Shown here in pieces: positions 9,403-16,793 of a stretch of DNA of 64,000 nt. The notes under the pieces are model-generated. The model was not told the origin of the DNA. It did not search any database and saw only the letters and a list, made by a program, of their open reading frames with translations. Where the stretch lies: positions 6,959,001 to 7,023,000 of the forward strand of contig NZ_CP026692.1 of the NCBI RefSeq assembly GCF_002949795.1, in the 5' to 3' direction. Origin of the DNA: Nostoc sp. 'Lobaria pulmonaria (5183) cyanobiont' (GTDB taxonomy: Bacteria; Cyanobacteriota; Cyanobacteriia; Cyanobacteriales; Nostocaceae). Each line of letters opens with the position of its first letter. Positions within the stretch are counted from its first letter, which is position 1. Both the position numbers and the translations under genes were made by a program.

Positions 9403-9834
9403 CTATTGATTCAATAAGGGCAAGCAAATAGTGAAACAAGTTCTGCCTGGCTGCGACTCAAATGAAAGCGTACCGTGATGGCGATTTTCTACAATCCGGC
9501 GAACAGTTTCTAAACCGAGTCCTGAACCATGCCCCACTGATTTAGTGGTGAAGAAAGGTTCAAAAATGCGGGTTTTAATTTCAGGTGGAATTCCACTACC
9601 AGAATCGATGATGTCAATATGGCCATAGCGATCGCAATGGTGTGTTGTAATTTCCAGCAGTCCTTTACCATCCATTGCATCAATGGCGTTATCAATTAAG
9701 TTCGTCCACACTTGATTGAGTTCACTGCCATAGGCAAGAATTTTCGGAAGACGTTGATCGTAATTGCGTTGCACTTGGACACCGCACTTGAGTTTATGAG
9801 CAAACAAGCGCAAGGTATCTTCTAAACCTTGATG
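9403..9834 (-). pseudogene. Histidine-kinase ATPase domain remnant
   Basis: This encodes only the HATPase_c domain of a sensor kinase: N box 'ELNQVWTNLIDNAIDAM', G1 'DSGSGIPPEI', F box 'FEPFFTTK', G2 'GHGSGLGLETV'. The similarity starts at 'IHQGLEDTLRLF'; the open frame runs about 20 codons further (to 9897) with unrelated sequence. No sensor, HAMP or HisKA domain with a phospho-acceptor His is present upstream, where a cyanobacterial interspersed repeat lies instead (9989-10020). It is most likely the 3' end of a truncated gene. A stand-alone ATPase domain cannot be excluded. Confidence 0.65.
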
Positions 9835-9988
9835 TATAGCAAAGTGCTGAGTGCTGAGTAGAAACCCAGTTAAATCAAGGCTTTTAGCAATAAACATTGT
9901 CCTAACCTATGTGGCTACGGCTATATCCCTCTTCTGTCACTCTCCGAAAACATTTGCCATTTCTGAATTCTAGAGCTTTTGTATAGCA

Positions 9989-10020
9989 AGCGTAGGCGTA
10001 GCCCGCCGCAGGCATCGCGC
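9989..10020. repeat. Interspersed repeat, GGCTACGCC family, copy 1
   Basis: In this orientation the core reads GCGTAGGCGTAGCCCGCC followed by GCAGGCATCGC. Related copies lie at 36561-36586, 48281-48310, 50176-50201 and 55493-55520. It sits upstream of the truncated kinase fragment. Confidence 0.6.
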
Positions 10021-10152
10021 GATTCTTTTCTAAGAACAAATACAAGACCCATTTTTTTCTAATAGTATAGCTTGTATTGATTGTCTCATGAGGCTTCTAG
10101 CGATCGCCCTCCCGGAAAGTGACATAAGAGGGATGGATAGCGGTCTGATAGC

Positions 10153-11226
10153 TCAAAATTTATTAAATCCAGCAGAACGACGATAAAGTAACCAGATAAA
10201 CAGGGGTGAACCCAGCAAAGCAGTGACCGAACCTACTGGTAGTTCTACTGTTCCTAGTCTAGAGAGTAAATCTGCAAAAGTGAGTAACCATGCACCTGCG
10301 AGGGCGGAAAGTGGTAAAACAAAGCGATGATCTGTACCAACAATCAGGCGGACAGCGTGAGGAACAACAAGACCAACAAATCCAACCAAGCCACTGATGC
10401 TGACTGCACCTGCGGCTAATAAAGTGGCGACACCACCAATTAACAGGCGCGTTCGCGTCAACGAAAGCCCTAAACTCACAGCTAAATCATCTCCCAAAGC
10501 CAGTATATTTAGCGATCGCCCCAGCAAGCATCCCCCGATCAATGCAACGATGATATAAGGGCCAGTCGTAGCAATTTCTTGCCAACCCCGTCCATTAAGA
10601 CTACCAACTAGGAAACTGAGCGCAATTTGAATTTGCCCATCTTCAGCTAAAAGCAGCAATGTACTTTGTACAGCACCAAATAAAGAACTCACCGCCACTC
10701 CGCCTAAAATCAACCGCTCAACAGAAATTCCCGACCCCGAACGACCGAGTAAAATAACGATCGCGGCAGTTAAAATTGCTCCTATCCATGCTGCTAAAGG
10801 AATTGCGATCGGGAATATTTGGCAGACAATCATCAGAATTACAAGTAGTCCCGCACCTGCTGAAATGCCCAAAATAAATGGATCGGCAAGACTATTACGT
10901 AACATTCCTTGCAGCAAAGCTCCTGACATTCCCAAAGCTGCGCCGACAACGATCGCAGCCGTAATGCGCGGGAGACGTAAATCCCAGAGAATTGTCTGTT
11001 TAACCGGATCGCCTTTGTGGAGAATAGCTTGCCAAAATTCCGACATATTTAAAGGTACTGCTCCTTGAGAAAGCGACAGTGCTAGCGTTACCACCAGTGC
11101 TGTACCAAAGAGTAAAACAGCCCAAAATACGCGGTGTTCAGTAAAAATTGTCTGAAATGGTCTAGTCAAATTTCGCCATCCTTTCTCCAAAATAGTCAGC
11201 CTGAGCTTCCAAAATTTCTTTGTCAC
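10153..11226 (-). CDS. FecCD-family iron-siderophore/cobalamin ABC permease
   Basis: 357 aa, full length, GTG start. It has the hydrophobic profile of a ten-helix permease and all conserved family segments: 'LRLPRITAAIVVGAALGMSGALLQGMLRNSLADPFILG' region near residue 80, 'LALGDDLAVSLGLSLTRTR' (the ATPase-contacting loop), 'SGLVGFVGLVVPHAVRLIVG', and the terminal 'VELPVGSVTALLGSPLFIWLL'. It would form the membrane channel for a ferric-siderophore or B12 importer. No binding protein or ATPase gene is adjacent; the closest ATPase is the FecE-type gene at 3876-4697 on the other strand. Confidence 0.92.
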   Translation of the reverse strand: MTKKFWKLRLTILEKGWRNLTRPFQTIFTEHRVFWAVLLFGTALVVTLALSLSQGAVPLNMSEFWQAILHKGDPVKQTILWDLRLPRITAAIVVGAALGMSGALLQGMLRNSLADPFILGISAGAGLLVILMIVCQIFPIAIPLAAWIGAILTAAIVILLGRSGSGISVERLILGGVAVSSLFGAVQSTLLLLAEDGQIQIALSFLVGSLNGRGWQEIATTGPYIIVALIGGCLLGRSLNILALGDDLAVSLGLSLTRTRLLIGGVATLLAAGAVSISGLVGFVGLVVPHAVRLIVGTDHRFVLPLSALAGAWLLTFADLLSRLGTVELPVGSVTALLGSPLFIWLLYRRSAGFNKF

Positions 11227-11299
11227 CCAGTTAATTTTATCTACCTGTATAACATCAGGCCTTATCCCTACCTTCTTGTGGCTGAAAGTGCCATTTGGT

Positions 11300-11489
11300 C
11301 TACTTTTCGACCTTAAGCGCCTTGTGTCTTAGAAGCCTAAGCAGCGACACAGACGACAGCGCCACCGAGGAAATAACAGCACCTATTGCACCAAACAAGT
11401 CCCCGAAAGCTGACGCTAAAAACACTCCGAGCATTTCTGAAGTGACATTACCCTCAAGTTCAATTAAAAATGAAGAAATTTTGAATTTT
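11300..11489 (-). other. Possible hydrophobic ORF remnant downstream of the serpin
   Basis: An open frame reads to 11300 and encodes a hydrophobic run (about 'FGDLFGAIGAVISSVALSSV') followed by a basic C-terminus. It has no start of its own outside the serpin frame: the frame runs backwards into the serpin gene. It may be the 3' remnant of a membrane protein or chance coding. No homologue recognised. Confidence 0.2.
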
Positions 11490-12758
11490 TTACTGTGGGT
11501 CAATAATTGAACCCATAAATAAAACCCTTCCCGTCTGATTATCCCTAATGGCACAGAAGAAGGGACGGTCAACAATCATTTGGAATGGTGGATTTATGTC
11601 AATAAAAGCTGTTGTTGATATACCAACTGAAGTAACAGCAGCCGCTTCCGTGCCTTCTTCGTTCACTTCGACAAAAGTTTTATGCTTAACTTCGCTAATC
11701 TTAAGATTTTTACCCATACCGGAAAAATTAGCTTTGTCGCTGAAAGCCTCCTCCATGCCTAAACTTTTCAAGGAATCATTGAGTGTAACGTCGTAATCTG
11801 TTTTGAAGCGGGGTAGGCGAATAAACCCTTTTTGTTTGCTGAACTGAGTCATCCATTTTTCCCAGTTTTCAAGATTCAAGTTTTGATAGAAGGCTTTTAG
11901 ATTAGAGTTCTGTTTCGGCAGGAAAATATAAAAACTGAATTTACCATCTTTGCCGTAAGGTAAACTAACTGCCTGAAATTGTTTGCTTTCATAGTATCTA
12001 TAGTCACCGTTTTGTGACATCATCATCTGTTGTTTTGGTCTGCCAGATGTGCTGTAAAAAGGGTATTGAGCAGTTTGATTTTTATTAAATTCTTGGCTCC
12101 ATTTTCCTTTAAAATAGATGGCATTAATCAGAAACAACACCTGACTTGGCTCAATTTTATCAACGATCTTATTGATTTTACCATTAGTATTATCTTTGAC
12201 CCAGTTATTGATAATATTAGGCGCAGCGGGATCTTGAAAATTTAAATTGCTGACTTTAGCTTTATAGAAATACTGTATTCTTTGGAGAAAGTCTGGCTGA
12301 AAGCTAAAATTTTGATTTGCCCAAAGTGAGTTAGCAATATTCAGTTGCACTTTCGGATCGGAATTGTCTACAAGCTGCTTTAATGCCGCTGCGTAAGAAG
12401 AGTTGATCTCTTGTAGATTCATCCCCTGTAATTCCAGGGTTTTTGCGATCGCTAGTTGAGTTGTGCCGCTTGCACCGTTGTAGGTCATAGCTAGAGCGAT
12501 CGCAACACTCGAAGGTGAGATAAAAACATTCTTCTCACCTGTATTACCTTTTTGAACTTCTGAAAATAGTTTGAAGCCAAACTTATTGCTAGAGGCAACA
12601 ATTTTTGTATCAGTTTTGGCTGTCTTTTTTTGCAATGGAGTTTCTAGCTGAGGTAAGCTAGATTTGGCAAGGGCACTCTTATTACTATCGATTTGAGAAT
12701 ACCCTAATACACTAAATAGAACAATACTTGCAGCTACCAGAGCATAACGTCTTTGCAT
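11490..12758 (-). CDS. Secreted serpin (serine protease inhibitor family I4)
   Basis: 422 aa from the ATG at 12758, chosen because GAAGGAAAA lies upstream and it begins a clear signal peptide ('RRYALVAASIVLFSVLGYS'). Family hallmarks are visible: 'NVFISPSSVAIALAMTYNGASG', 'NAIYFKGKWSQEFN', and the reactive-loop hinge 'EEGTEAAAVTSVGIS' with small residues at P12-P9, as in inhibitory serpins. The C-terminal block 'DRPFFCAIRDNQTGRVLFMG' is also typical. Counting from the hinge puts the scissile bond near Thr-Thr-Ala-Phe, with Thr at P1, so an elastase- or subtilisin-like target is possible. It probably acts in the periplasm or outside the cell. Neighbours give no hint of the protease target. Confidence 0.93.
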   Translation of the reverse strand: MQRRYALVAASIVLFSVLGYSQIDSNKSALAKSSLPQLETPLQKKTAKTDTKIVASSNKFGFKLFSEVQKGNTGEKNVFISPSSVAIALAMTYNGASGTTQLAIAKTLELQGMNLQEINSSYAAALKQLVDNSDPKVQLNIANSLWANQNFSFQPDFLQRIQYFYKAKVSNLNFQDPAAPNIINNWVKDNTNGKINKIVDKIEPSQVLFLINAIYFKGKWSQEFNKNQTAQYPFYSTSGRPKQQMMMSQNGDYRYYESKQFQAVSLPYGKDGKFSFYIFLPKQNSNLKAFYQNLNLENWEKWMTQFSKQKGFIRLPRFKTDYDVTLNDSLKSLGMEEAFSDKANFSGMGKNLKISEVKHKTFVEVNEEGTEAAAVTSVGISTTAFIDINPPFQMIVDRPFFCAIRDNQTGRVLFMGSIIDPQ

Positions 12759-13276
12759 AAAATTTTCCTTCACACAACTAAATTTCTGCCGATTCATTTT
12801 ACCACCTCACTTGCCAAATACTCCTGTTCTGTGCTCAGAGTTGACACGGATACTGTGTCAATGATTAACTATTGCATTTGCTCTAATAAATCAAATGTGA
12901 CTATTACAGTTTTTGTAACAGGAAGTTATTAGCTTAGAGGAATTAAACACAACTTGTTAGAGCTGCTAATTCCTCGTTGAGGTGGCTATGGAGACGAATT
13001 ATGAAAAATCTCTATTTTTAAGAATTTTTTTATTTAAATATAAAAGTATTGTAGATTACCTAAACACAAAACAACCAGCGTTCTTGGTTGTTAAAGATAA
13101 AATTACATTTGTCAGTTCACGAAATACCAAACTTTTGTAGGGACACACGGCTGTGCATTGGTGTCAACTTAAGCGCAAATCCTTTAAAACCTCATTTCCA
13201 GCCAGAGGCTGGAAATACTTTTCATTGGGCTGCTGCCGCAAGTTAATAGGCGGCAGCCCACTCATTAGGCGCGCCC
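12759..13276. other. Intergenic gap with repeats
   Basis: No gene found. It contains a copy of the GTGTCAACTTAA repeat family around 13138-13185 and two hairpins, 13194-13216 (ATTTCCAGCC-AGA-GGCTGGAAAT) and 13226-13260. The latter lies just beyond the 3' end of the NrdG-like gene. Confidence 0.5.
13226..13260 (-). terminator. Hairpin downstream of the NrdG-like gene
   Basis: TGGGCTG..CCG pairs with CGGCAGCCCA across a 14-base loop, with a three-base bulge. It is 17 bp past the stop of the minus-strand gene at 13277. There is no clean T-run on that strand, so it may act as an RNA stabiliser rather than a true terminator. Confidence 0.35.
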
Positions 13277-13900
13277 TTATGTTAGTTCTAGTCCACCTTG
13301 ATAGCCAGTGACAATGCGTCCACCATCCTTAAGGATGTGGATTTCTATCTGGTCGCTAGCCCAAGTAATCTGGTCTTGGAAGTCCGGGTTTAACACCCGA
13401 ACCCGTTGATTGCTAGAAGAAACTGGAGAATTGGGAGAATTAATTGCCAGAGATTGTACAAAAGGCCCGTCAATCAAAATATCGAGTTGTTCTAACAATG
13501 CTTGGGAACCTGGCGGCGCCGATTGGGATTGTAGCTGCTTAAGAGTGAACCCTGAAAAAGACATTACATTTAAACCAGCAGCTTTTACCTTCCGGGCTAA
13601 AGATGCCAGTGCAGTTGCTTGCCAAAAGGGTTCTCCACCAGAGAATGTTACACCCGTATTGCGGGGATTGCTGAGAATATTTTCAGCAAGAGTATCAACA
13701 GCAATCAATTGATTAGCCTCAAAAGACCAGGAGTTAGTATTAAAGCAGCCAGGGCACTCACGCAGACAACCTTGTACCCAGACGACTGCACGACAACCAG
13801 GGCCATTAACTTCTGATTGATCAACGTAACCCATAATATTGAGATAGCCTGGGGGAATTTCCATGAGTGCTAGCGATGGGTCAGTTGGCTTAATTTCCAT
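13277..13900 (-). CDS. Radical SAM activating protein (NrdG-like, 4Fe-4S single cluster)
   Basis: 207 aa. The cluster motif CLRECPGC (CX3CX2C) near residues 44-51 binds the 4Fe-4S centre, and 'VTFSGGEPFWQ' is the SAM-contacting GGE motif. The size and the order of motifs match the anaerobic ribonucleotide reductase activase family, but many cyanobacterial members occur without nrdD and none is seen here, so the substrate is uncertain. The start is supported by AGGAG 8 bp upstream. A large inverted repeat (13941-13986) lies in its leader. Confidence 0.8.
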   Translation of the reverse strand: MEIKPTDPSLALMEIPPGYLNIMGYVDQSEVNGPGCRAVVWVQGCLRECPGCFNTNSWSFEANQLIAVDTLAENILSNPRNTGVTFSGGEPFWQATALASLARKVKAAGLNVMSFSGFTLKQLQSQSAPPGSQALLEQLDILIDGPFVQSLAINSPNSPVSSSNQRVRVLNPDFQDQITWASDQIEIHILKDGGRIVTGYQGGLELT

Positions 13901-13940
13901 CTCTTTAACTCCTTTTAGCCGTTAACTGTTAAATATAGCG

Positions 13941-13986
13941 AATCTCCAGTTAGATAACCGTGACAATGGTTATATAACTGGAGATT
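13941..13986. promoter_or_regulatory. 19-bp inverted repeat upstream of the NrdG-like gene
   Basis: AATCTCCAGTTAGATAACC pairs with 13968-13986 across an 8-base loop with one mismatch in 19. It starts 41 bp upstream of the minus-strand start codon. It could be a leader hairpin, an operator or a small repeat element. Confidence 0.45.
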
Positions 13987-14404
13987 TAATTGATGATTAA
14001 TTTCTCAAAAAGTTTTGAGGGTTTAGAAAAGTCCGCTTCAACTTACTAGACTGAAAGGTAAAAGGGAAATGTTGAAGAAGAAAAAACTTTTCCCCGCAAT
14101 CCCAAGAAGTCGATTGTTACTAACCCAAGCAAGATGGGACTTGCAAGTTTTGATCGGGAATTCTTGAAAAAATTGCGATCGCTACGTCAATCACAACCGT
14201 GTTGATGATTGAAGGTCGTAGAAAATTCACCTCTTAACTACTGGATTATATTCCAAAGAGCAAAATTAGAGGGTAACGATCGCGCCGATATCAACGCTAG
14301 TGGTGCAATTTCTGGTAACATCATCGTGTGCCCGATATCACCTTTGTGCAAAACAGGTTCAGAACTGAAATTACTGAAAAAATGGAATCAGGTAGGTAAA
14401 AGTT
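13987..14404. other. Intergenic gap before the RTX gene
   Basis: No convincing gene. A short frame (14209-14463) overlaps the RTX start in another phase and has no family features. A promoter for the RTX gene is expected here but no strong -35/-10 pair stands out. Confidence 0.4.
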
Positions 14405-16048
14405 ATGGCAAATATCATTGGAACCAGCGGCTACGACTTACTACAGGGTGGTACTGGGAATGATACTCTCATTGGTGATACTGGGAATGATACTCTTATT
14501 GGTGGCGGTGGCAAGGATAAATTTGTTTACGACTTGGGCGACGGCACTGATACAATCCCTGATTTCGGTGGCATAGGTAAAGGAACTAACCCGACAGCAG
14601 CGGTTATTGCTGAAGTAGACACCATCAAATTCCAGGGTACAGGATTAACTGCTCAAAATTTACTGCTGACCCAGAATGGCAACGATCTAGAAATCACCTT
14701 TGAAGGGAATGCTAATACCATAGTTATCTTGCAAAACTTCAAACTAGAAAACTTGGAGAATCTGAAAGCGTCTGGAGCAAAACCAGCTCTTGGTAATATC
14801 CTGTTTGACGGGCAAAATAGCATCACCGACAGCTTTAATGTCCTCGATTCTAACTCTACTGATACTAGCCTGGGCATCAAGAACACAGTAACTTTTCTCA
14901 ATGACCTCAACAATAACATTACGGGGTTAGAGGACTCAAATGATGTAGTTAATGGTCAAGGCGGTAATGACAAAATCGATGGCTTGAGTGGAAACGATTT
15001 GCTGCGAGGTGGTGCAGGTGATGATACCCTCATTGGTGGTACGGGTAATGATACCCTCATTGGTGGTACGGGTAATGACTCCTTTGTTGGCAATAATCTG
15101 CTTTCTGGAGGCTATGGCAATGATTATCTATCCATCTCTGGCTACCGGAGCTTTAGCTATCCAGACTACGATTACAACTCTCGGTCGTCTGGTAAGAACA
15201 CCCTCAACGGTGGTGCAGGTGACGATAACTTGAGTGCTAGCGGTTCAACAGGCAATAATTTGCTCTCTGGGGACGATGGCAATGATAATCTCTCCATCTC
15301 TGGCTACTACAAAGGAAATAACTACAGCAACTATGACTCTCGCTCGTCTGGTAAGAACACCCTCAACGGTGGTGCAGGTAAGGATACTTTGAGTGCTGGC
15401 GGTTCAACAGGCGATAATTTGCTCTCTGGGGGTGATGGCAATGATTATCTCTCCATCTCTGGCGACTACAGCTATATTCCCAGCGACCCGTACTCACCCC
15501 GCGATGTCTCCATCACATACGAGTCTCGTTCTATAAGTAATAACACCCTTAATGGTGGCACTGGGGACGATAACTTGAATGCTAGTAATTCAAAAGGTGA
15601 TAACTTACTGGATGGTGGTGCTGGCAATGATTATATCTCCGCCTCTAGCGCCTTTGGTAAGAACACAATCTATGGTGGAAGTGGGAATGACATTCTTATA
15701 GGTGGTTTTGGTAATGACACCCTCTATGGAGGAACTGGTACTGATACCTTTGTTTTCAATAGTTACAATCAAGGTGTTGACAGTATTTATGACTTCAACG
15801 CGACTAATGAACTGATTCAGGTATCGGCTACTGGCTTTGGCGGCGGGTTATCACCAGGTTCACTTAACACAAGTCAGTTTACCCTCGGAACATTTGCAAC
15901 GACAGGCAATCAACGATTTATCTATAACAGTGCTACAGGTGGACTGTTCTTTGACCTTGATGGCAATGCGTCTGGGTTTACTCAGGTAAAATTTGCACAG
16001 CTATCTACTGGATTGTCAGTTAGCGAAAACAATTTTGTGGTTGTTTAA
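14405..16048 (+). CDS. RTX-type calcium-binding repeat protein
   Basis: 547 aa and acidic/Gly/Asp/Asn-rich. Many hemolysin-type nonapeptides (GGxGxDxL) occur at residues 15-40, 190-235 and between long spacers to about 445. No N-terminal signal peptide is present, which fits type I secretion through a C-terminal signal; the C-terminus is hydrophobic-rich and ends FVVV. Residues 230-420 contain three to four imperfect units of about 50-60 aa, each 'NNLLSGGxGNDxLSISG', a Tyr/Ser/Pro-rich variable insert, then 'NTLNGGAGDDNLSASGS'. The C-terminal 100 aa ('GGLFFDLDGNASGFTQVKFAQL') is the usual cyanobacterial RTX tail. No enzymatic domain is seen, so it is probably a surface-layer or matrix protein. 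No T1SS genes are adjacent. Confidence 0.9.
   Translation: MANIIGTSGYDLLQGGTGNDTLIGDTGNDTLIGGGGKDKFVYDLGDGTDTIPDFGGIGKGTNPTAAVIAEVDTIKFQGTGLTAQNLLLTQNGNDLEITFEGNANTIVILQNFKLENLENLKASGAKPALGNILFDGQNSITDSFNVLDSNSTDTSLGIKNTVTFLNDLNNNITGLEDSNDVVNGQGGNDKIDGLSGNDLLRGGAGDDTLIGGTGNDTLIGGTGNDSFVGNNLLSGGYGNDYLSISGYRSFSYPDYDYNSRSSGKNTLNGGAGDDNLSASGSTGNNLLSGDDGNDNLSISGYYKGNNYSNYDSRSSGKNTLNGGAGKDTLSAGGSTGDNLLSGGDGNDYLSISGDYSYIPSDPYSPRDVSITYESRSISNNTLNGGTGDDNLNASNSKGDNLLDGGAGNDYISASSAFGKNTIYGGSGNDILIGGFGNDTLYGGTGTDTFVFNSYNQGVDSIYDFNATNELIQVSATGFGGGLSPGSLNTSQFTLGTFATTGNQRFIYNSATGGLFFDLDGNASGFTQVKFAQLSTGLSVSENNFVVV
15021..15074 (+). repeat. 27-bp tandem duplication inside the RTX gene
   Basis: The segment encoding DDTLIGGTGN is present twice in succession, nearly identical at the DNA level, which points to recent expansion of the nonapeptide array. 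Confidence 0.7.
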
Positions 16049-16289
16049 TCGGAATTAGCGCTCTTTGAGAGCCAAGCGGTACAGTTTGCGAGGTGCTATT
16101 TTAGCATCTTGCATTCGATTATTTAATGCAAGCCATTTGAGTATCTGAATAATAGCAGTGTAGGTGGAACATTCTAACCTGACTTAATAATTAAAACTAT
16201 TGCTGTGTTAACCAGCTATCTATTCAGCATTGACCAGAATTTTGCACAAAGATAGCCATTTTTAACTGTCTAGAATCAAAGATGTTATA

Positions 16290-16592
16290 GGCACAGAAAA
16301 ATAACGTTTAGAGATTTGAATGTTAGTAGCACAGTCTCCAGATTTATTACTTGTTGATGAACTTGTTGCTGGTTTAACAGATGAAGAAACATACAATATA
16401 GGCAAACTACTTTTAGCACTAGCGCAGAGTCATTCAATTTTAGTAATTGAACATGATATGGAATTTGTGCGTAAAATTGCTAAGAAAGTAACAGTATTAC
16501 ACGAAGGTTTGGTACTGTGCGAAGGAAATTTTGAAGAAGTGCAAAATGACTTTTGTGTAATTGAAGTATATCTGGGAAAACAGGAAGAGTAA
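16290..16592 (+). pseudogene. urtD: 3' remnant of urtD (urea ABC transporter ATPase)
   Basis: The 90-codon frame from ATG 16320 matches the C-terminal third of UrtD: 'MLVAQSPDLLLVDE', 'GLTDEETYNIG', 'HSILVIEHDMEFVRKIAKKVTVLHEG', 'YLGKQEE'. Walker A and the signature motif are absent. Walker B reads VDELVAG, with Leu where the family has Pro. The 30 bp upstream still resemble the codons for 'GQKQWLEIG' but carry stops (TAA 16302-16304, TGA 16317-16319), so the gene is broken, not alternatively started. The intact urtE lies 3 kb downstream, beyond the inserted methyltransferase/nuclease module. Confidence 0.85.
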
Positions 16593-16623
16593 ATTTTTAT
16601 CTCAAAAGCTCGACATGATACCA

Positions 16624-16747
16624 GGGCGAACGCATGGTATTTCTGAAACTTTTGCTGGGCATGGATATTGATGAAAAAATAAGCAAAAATTAAAAACGCC
16701 GAAACCTTTGCTATTAAACGATTATTATACTTTAGATGCGTTTGCCC
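16624..16747. repeat. Inverted pair GGGCRAACGCAT in the spacer before the methyltransferase
   Basis: GGGCGAACGCAT at 16624-16635 and its near-perfect inverse at 16736-16747 enclose about 100 bp between the urtD remnant and the methyltransferase gene. ACATGATAC occurs beside both arms. They may be remnants of an element end. Confidence 0.4.
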
Positions 16748-16757
16748 GGGACATGAT

Positions 16758-16788
16758 ACTCTATATTTAAGGTTCTTAGATATAGAGT
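16758..16788. promoter_or_regulatory. Palindromic operator-like hairpin before the methyltransferase start
   Basis: ACTCTATATTTAAG pairs with CTTAGATATAGAGT across a 3-base loop (13 of 14 matches, the other a G-T pair). It ends 5 bp before the ATG at 16794, so it covers the place where a ribosome binding site would be; no Shine-Dalgarno is present. The position suggests autoregulation by protein binding or translation control by RNA structure. Confidence 0.5.
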
Positions 16789-16793
16789 TTGAC

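Noticed and set aside
14209..14463. Short plus-strand frame overlapping the RTX start
   Set aside because: It overlaps a clear gene by about 60 bp in another phase, has no ribosome binding site and no family features.
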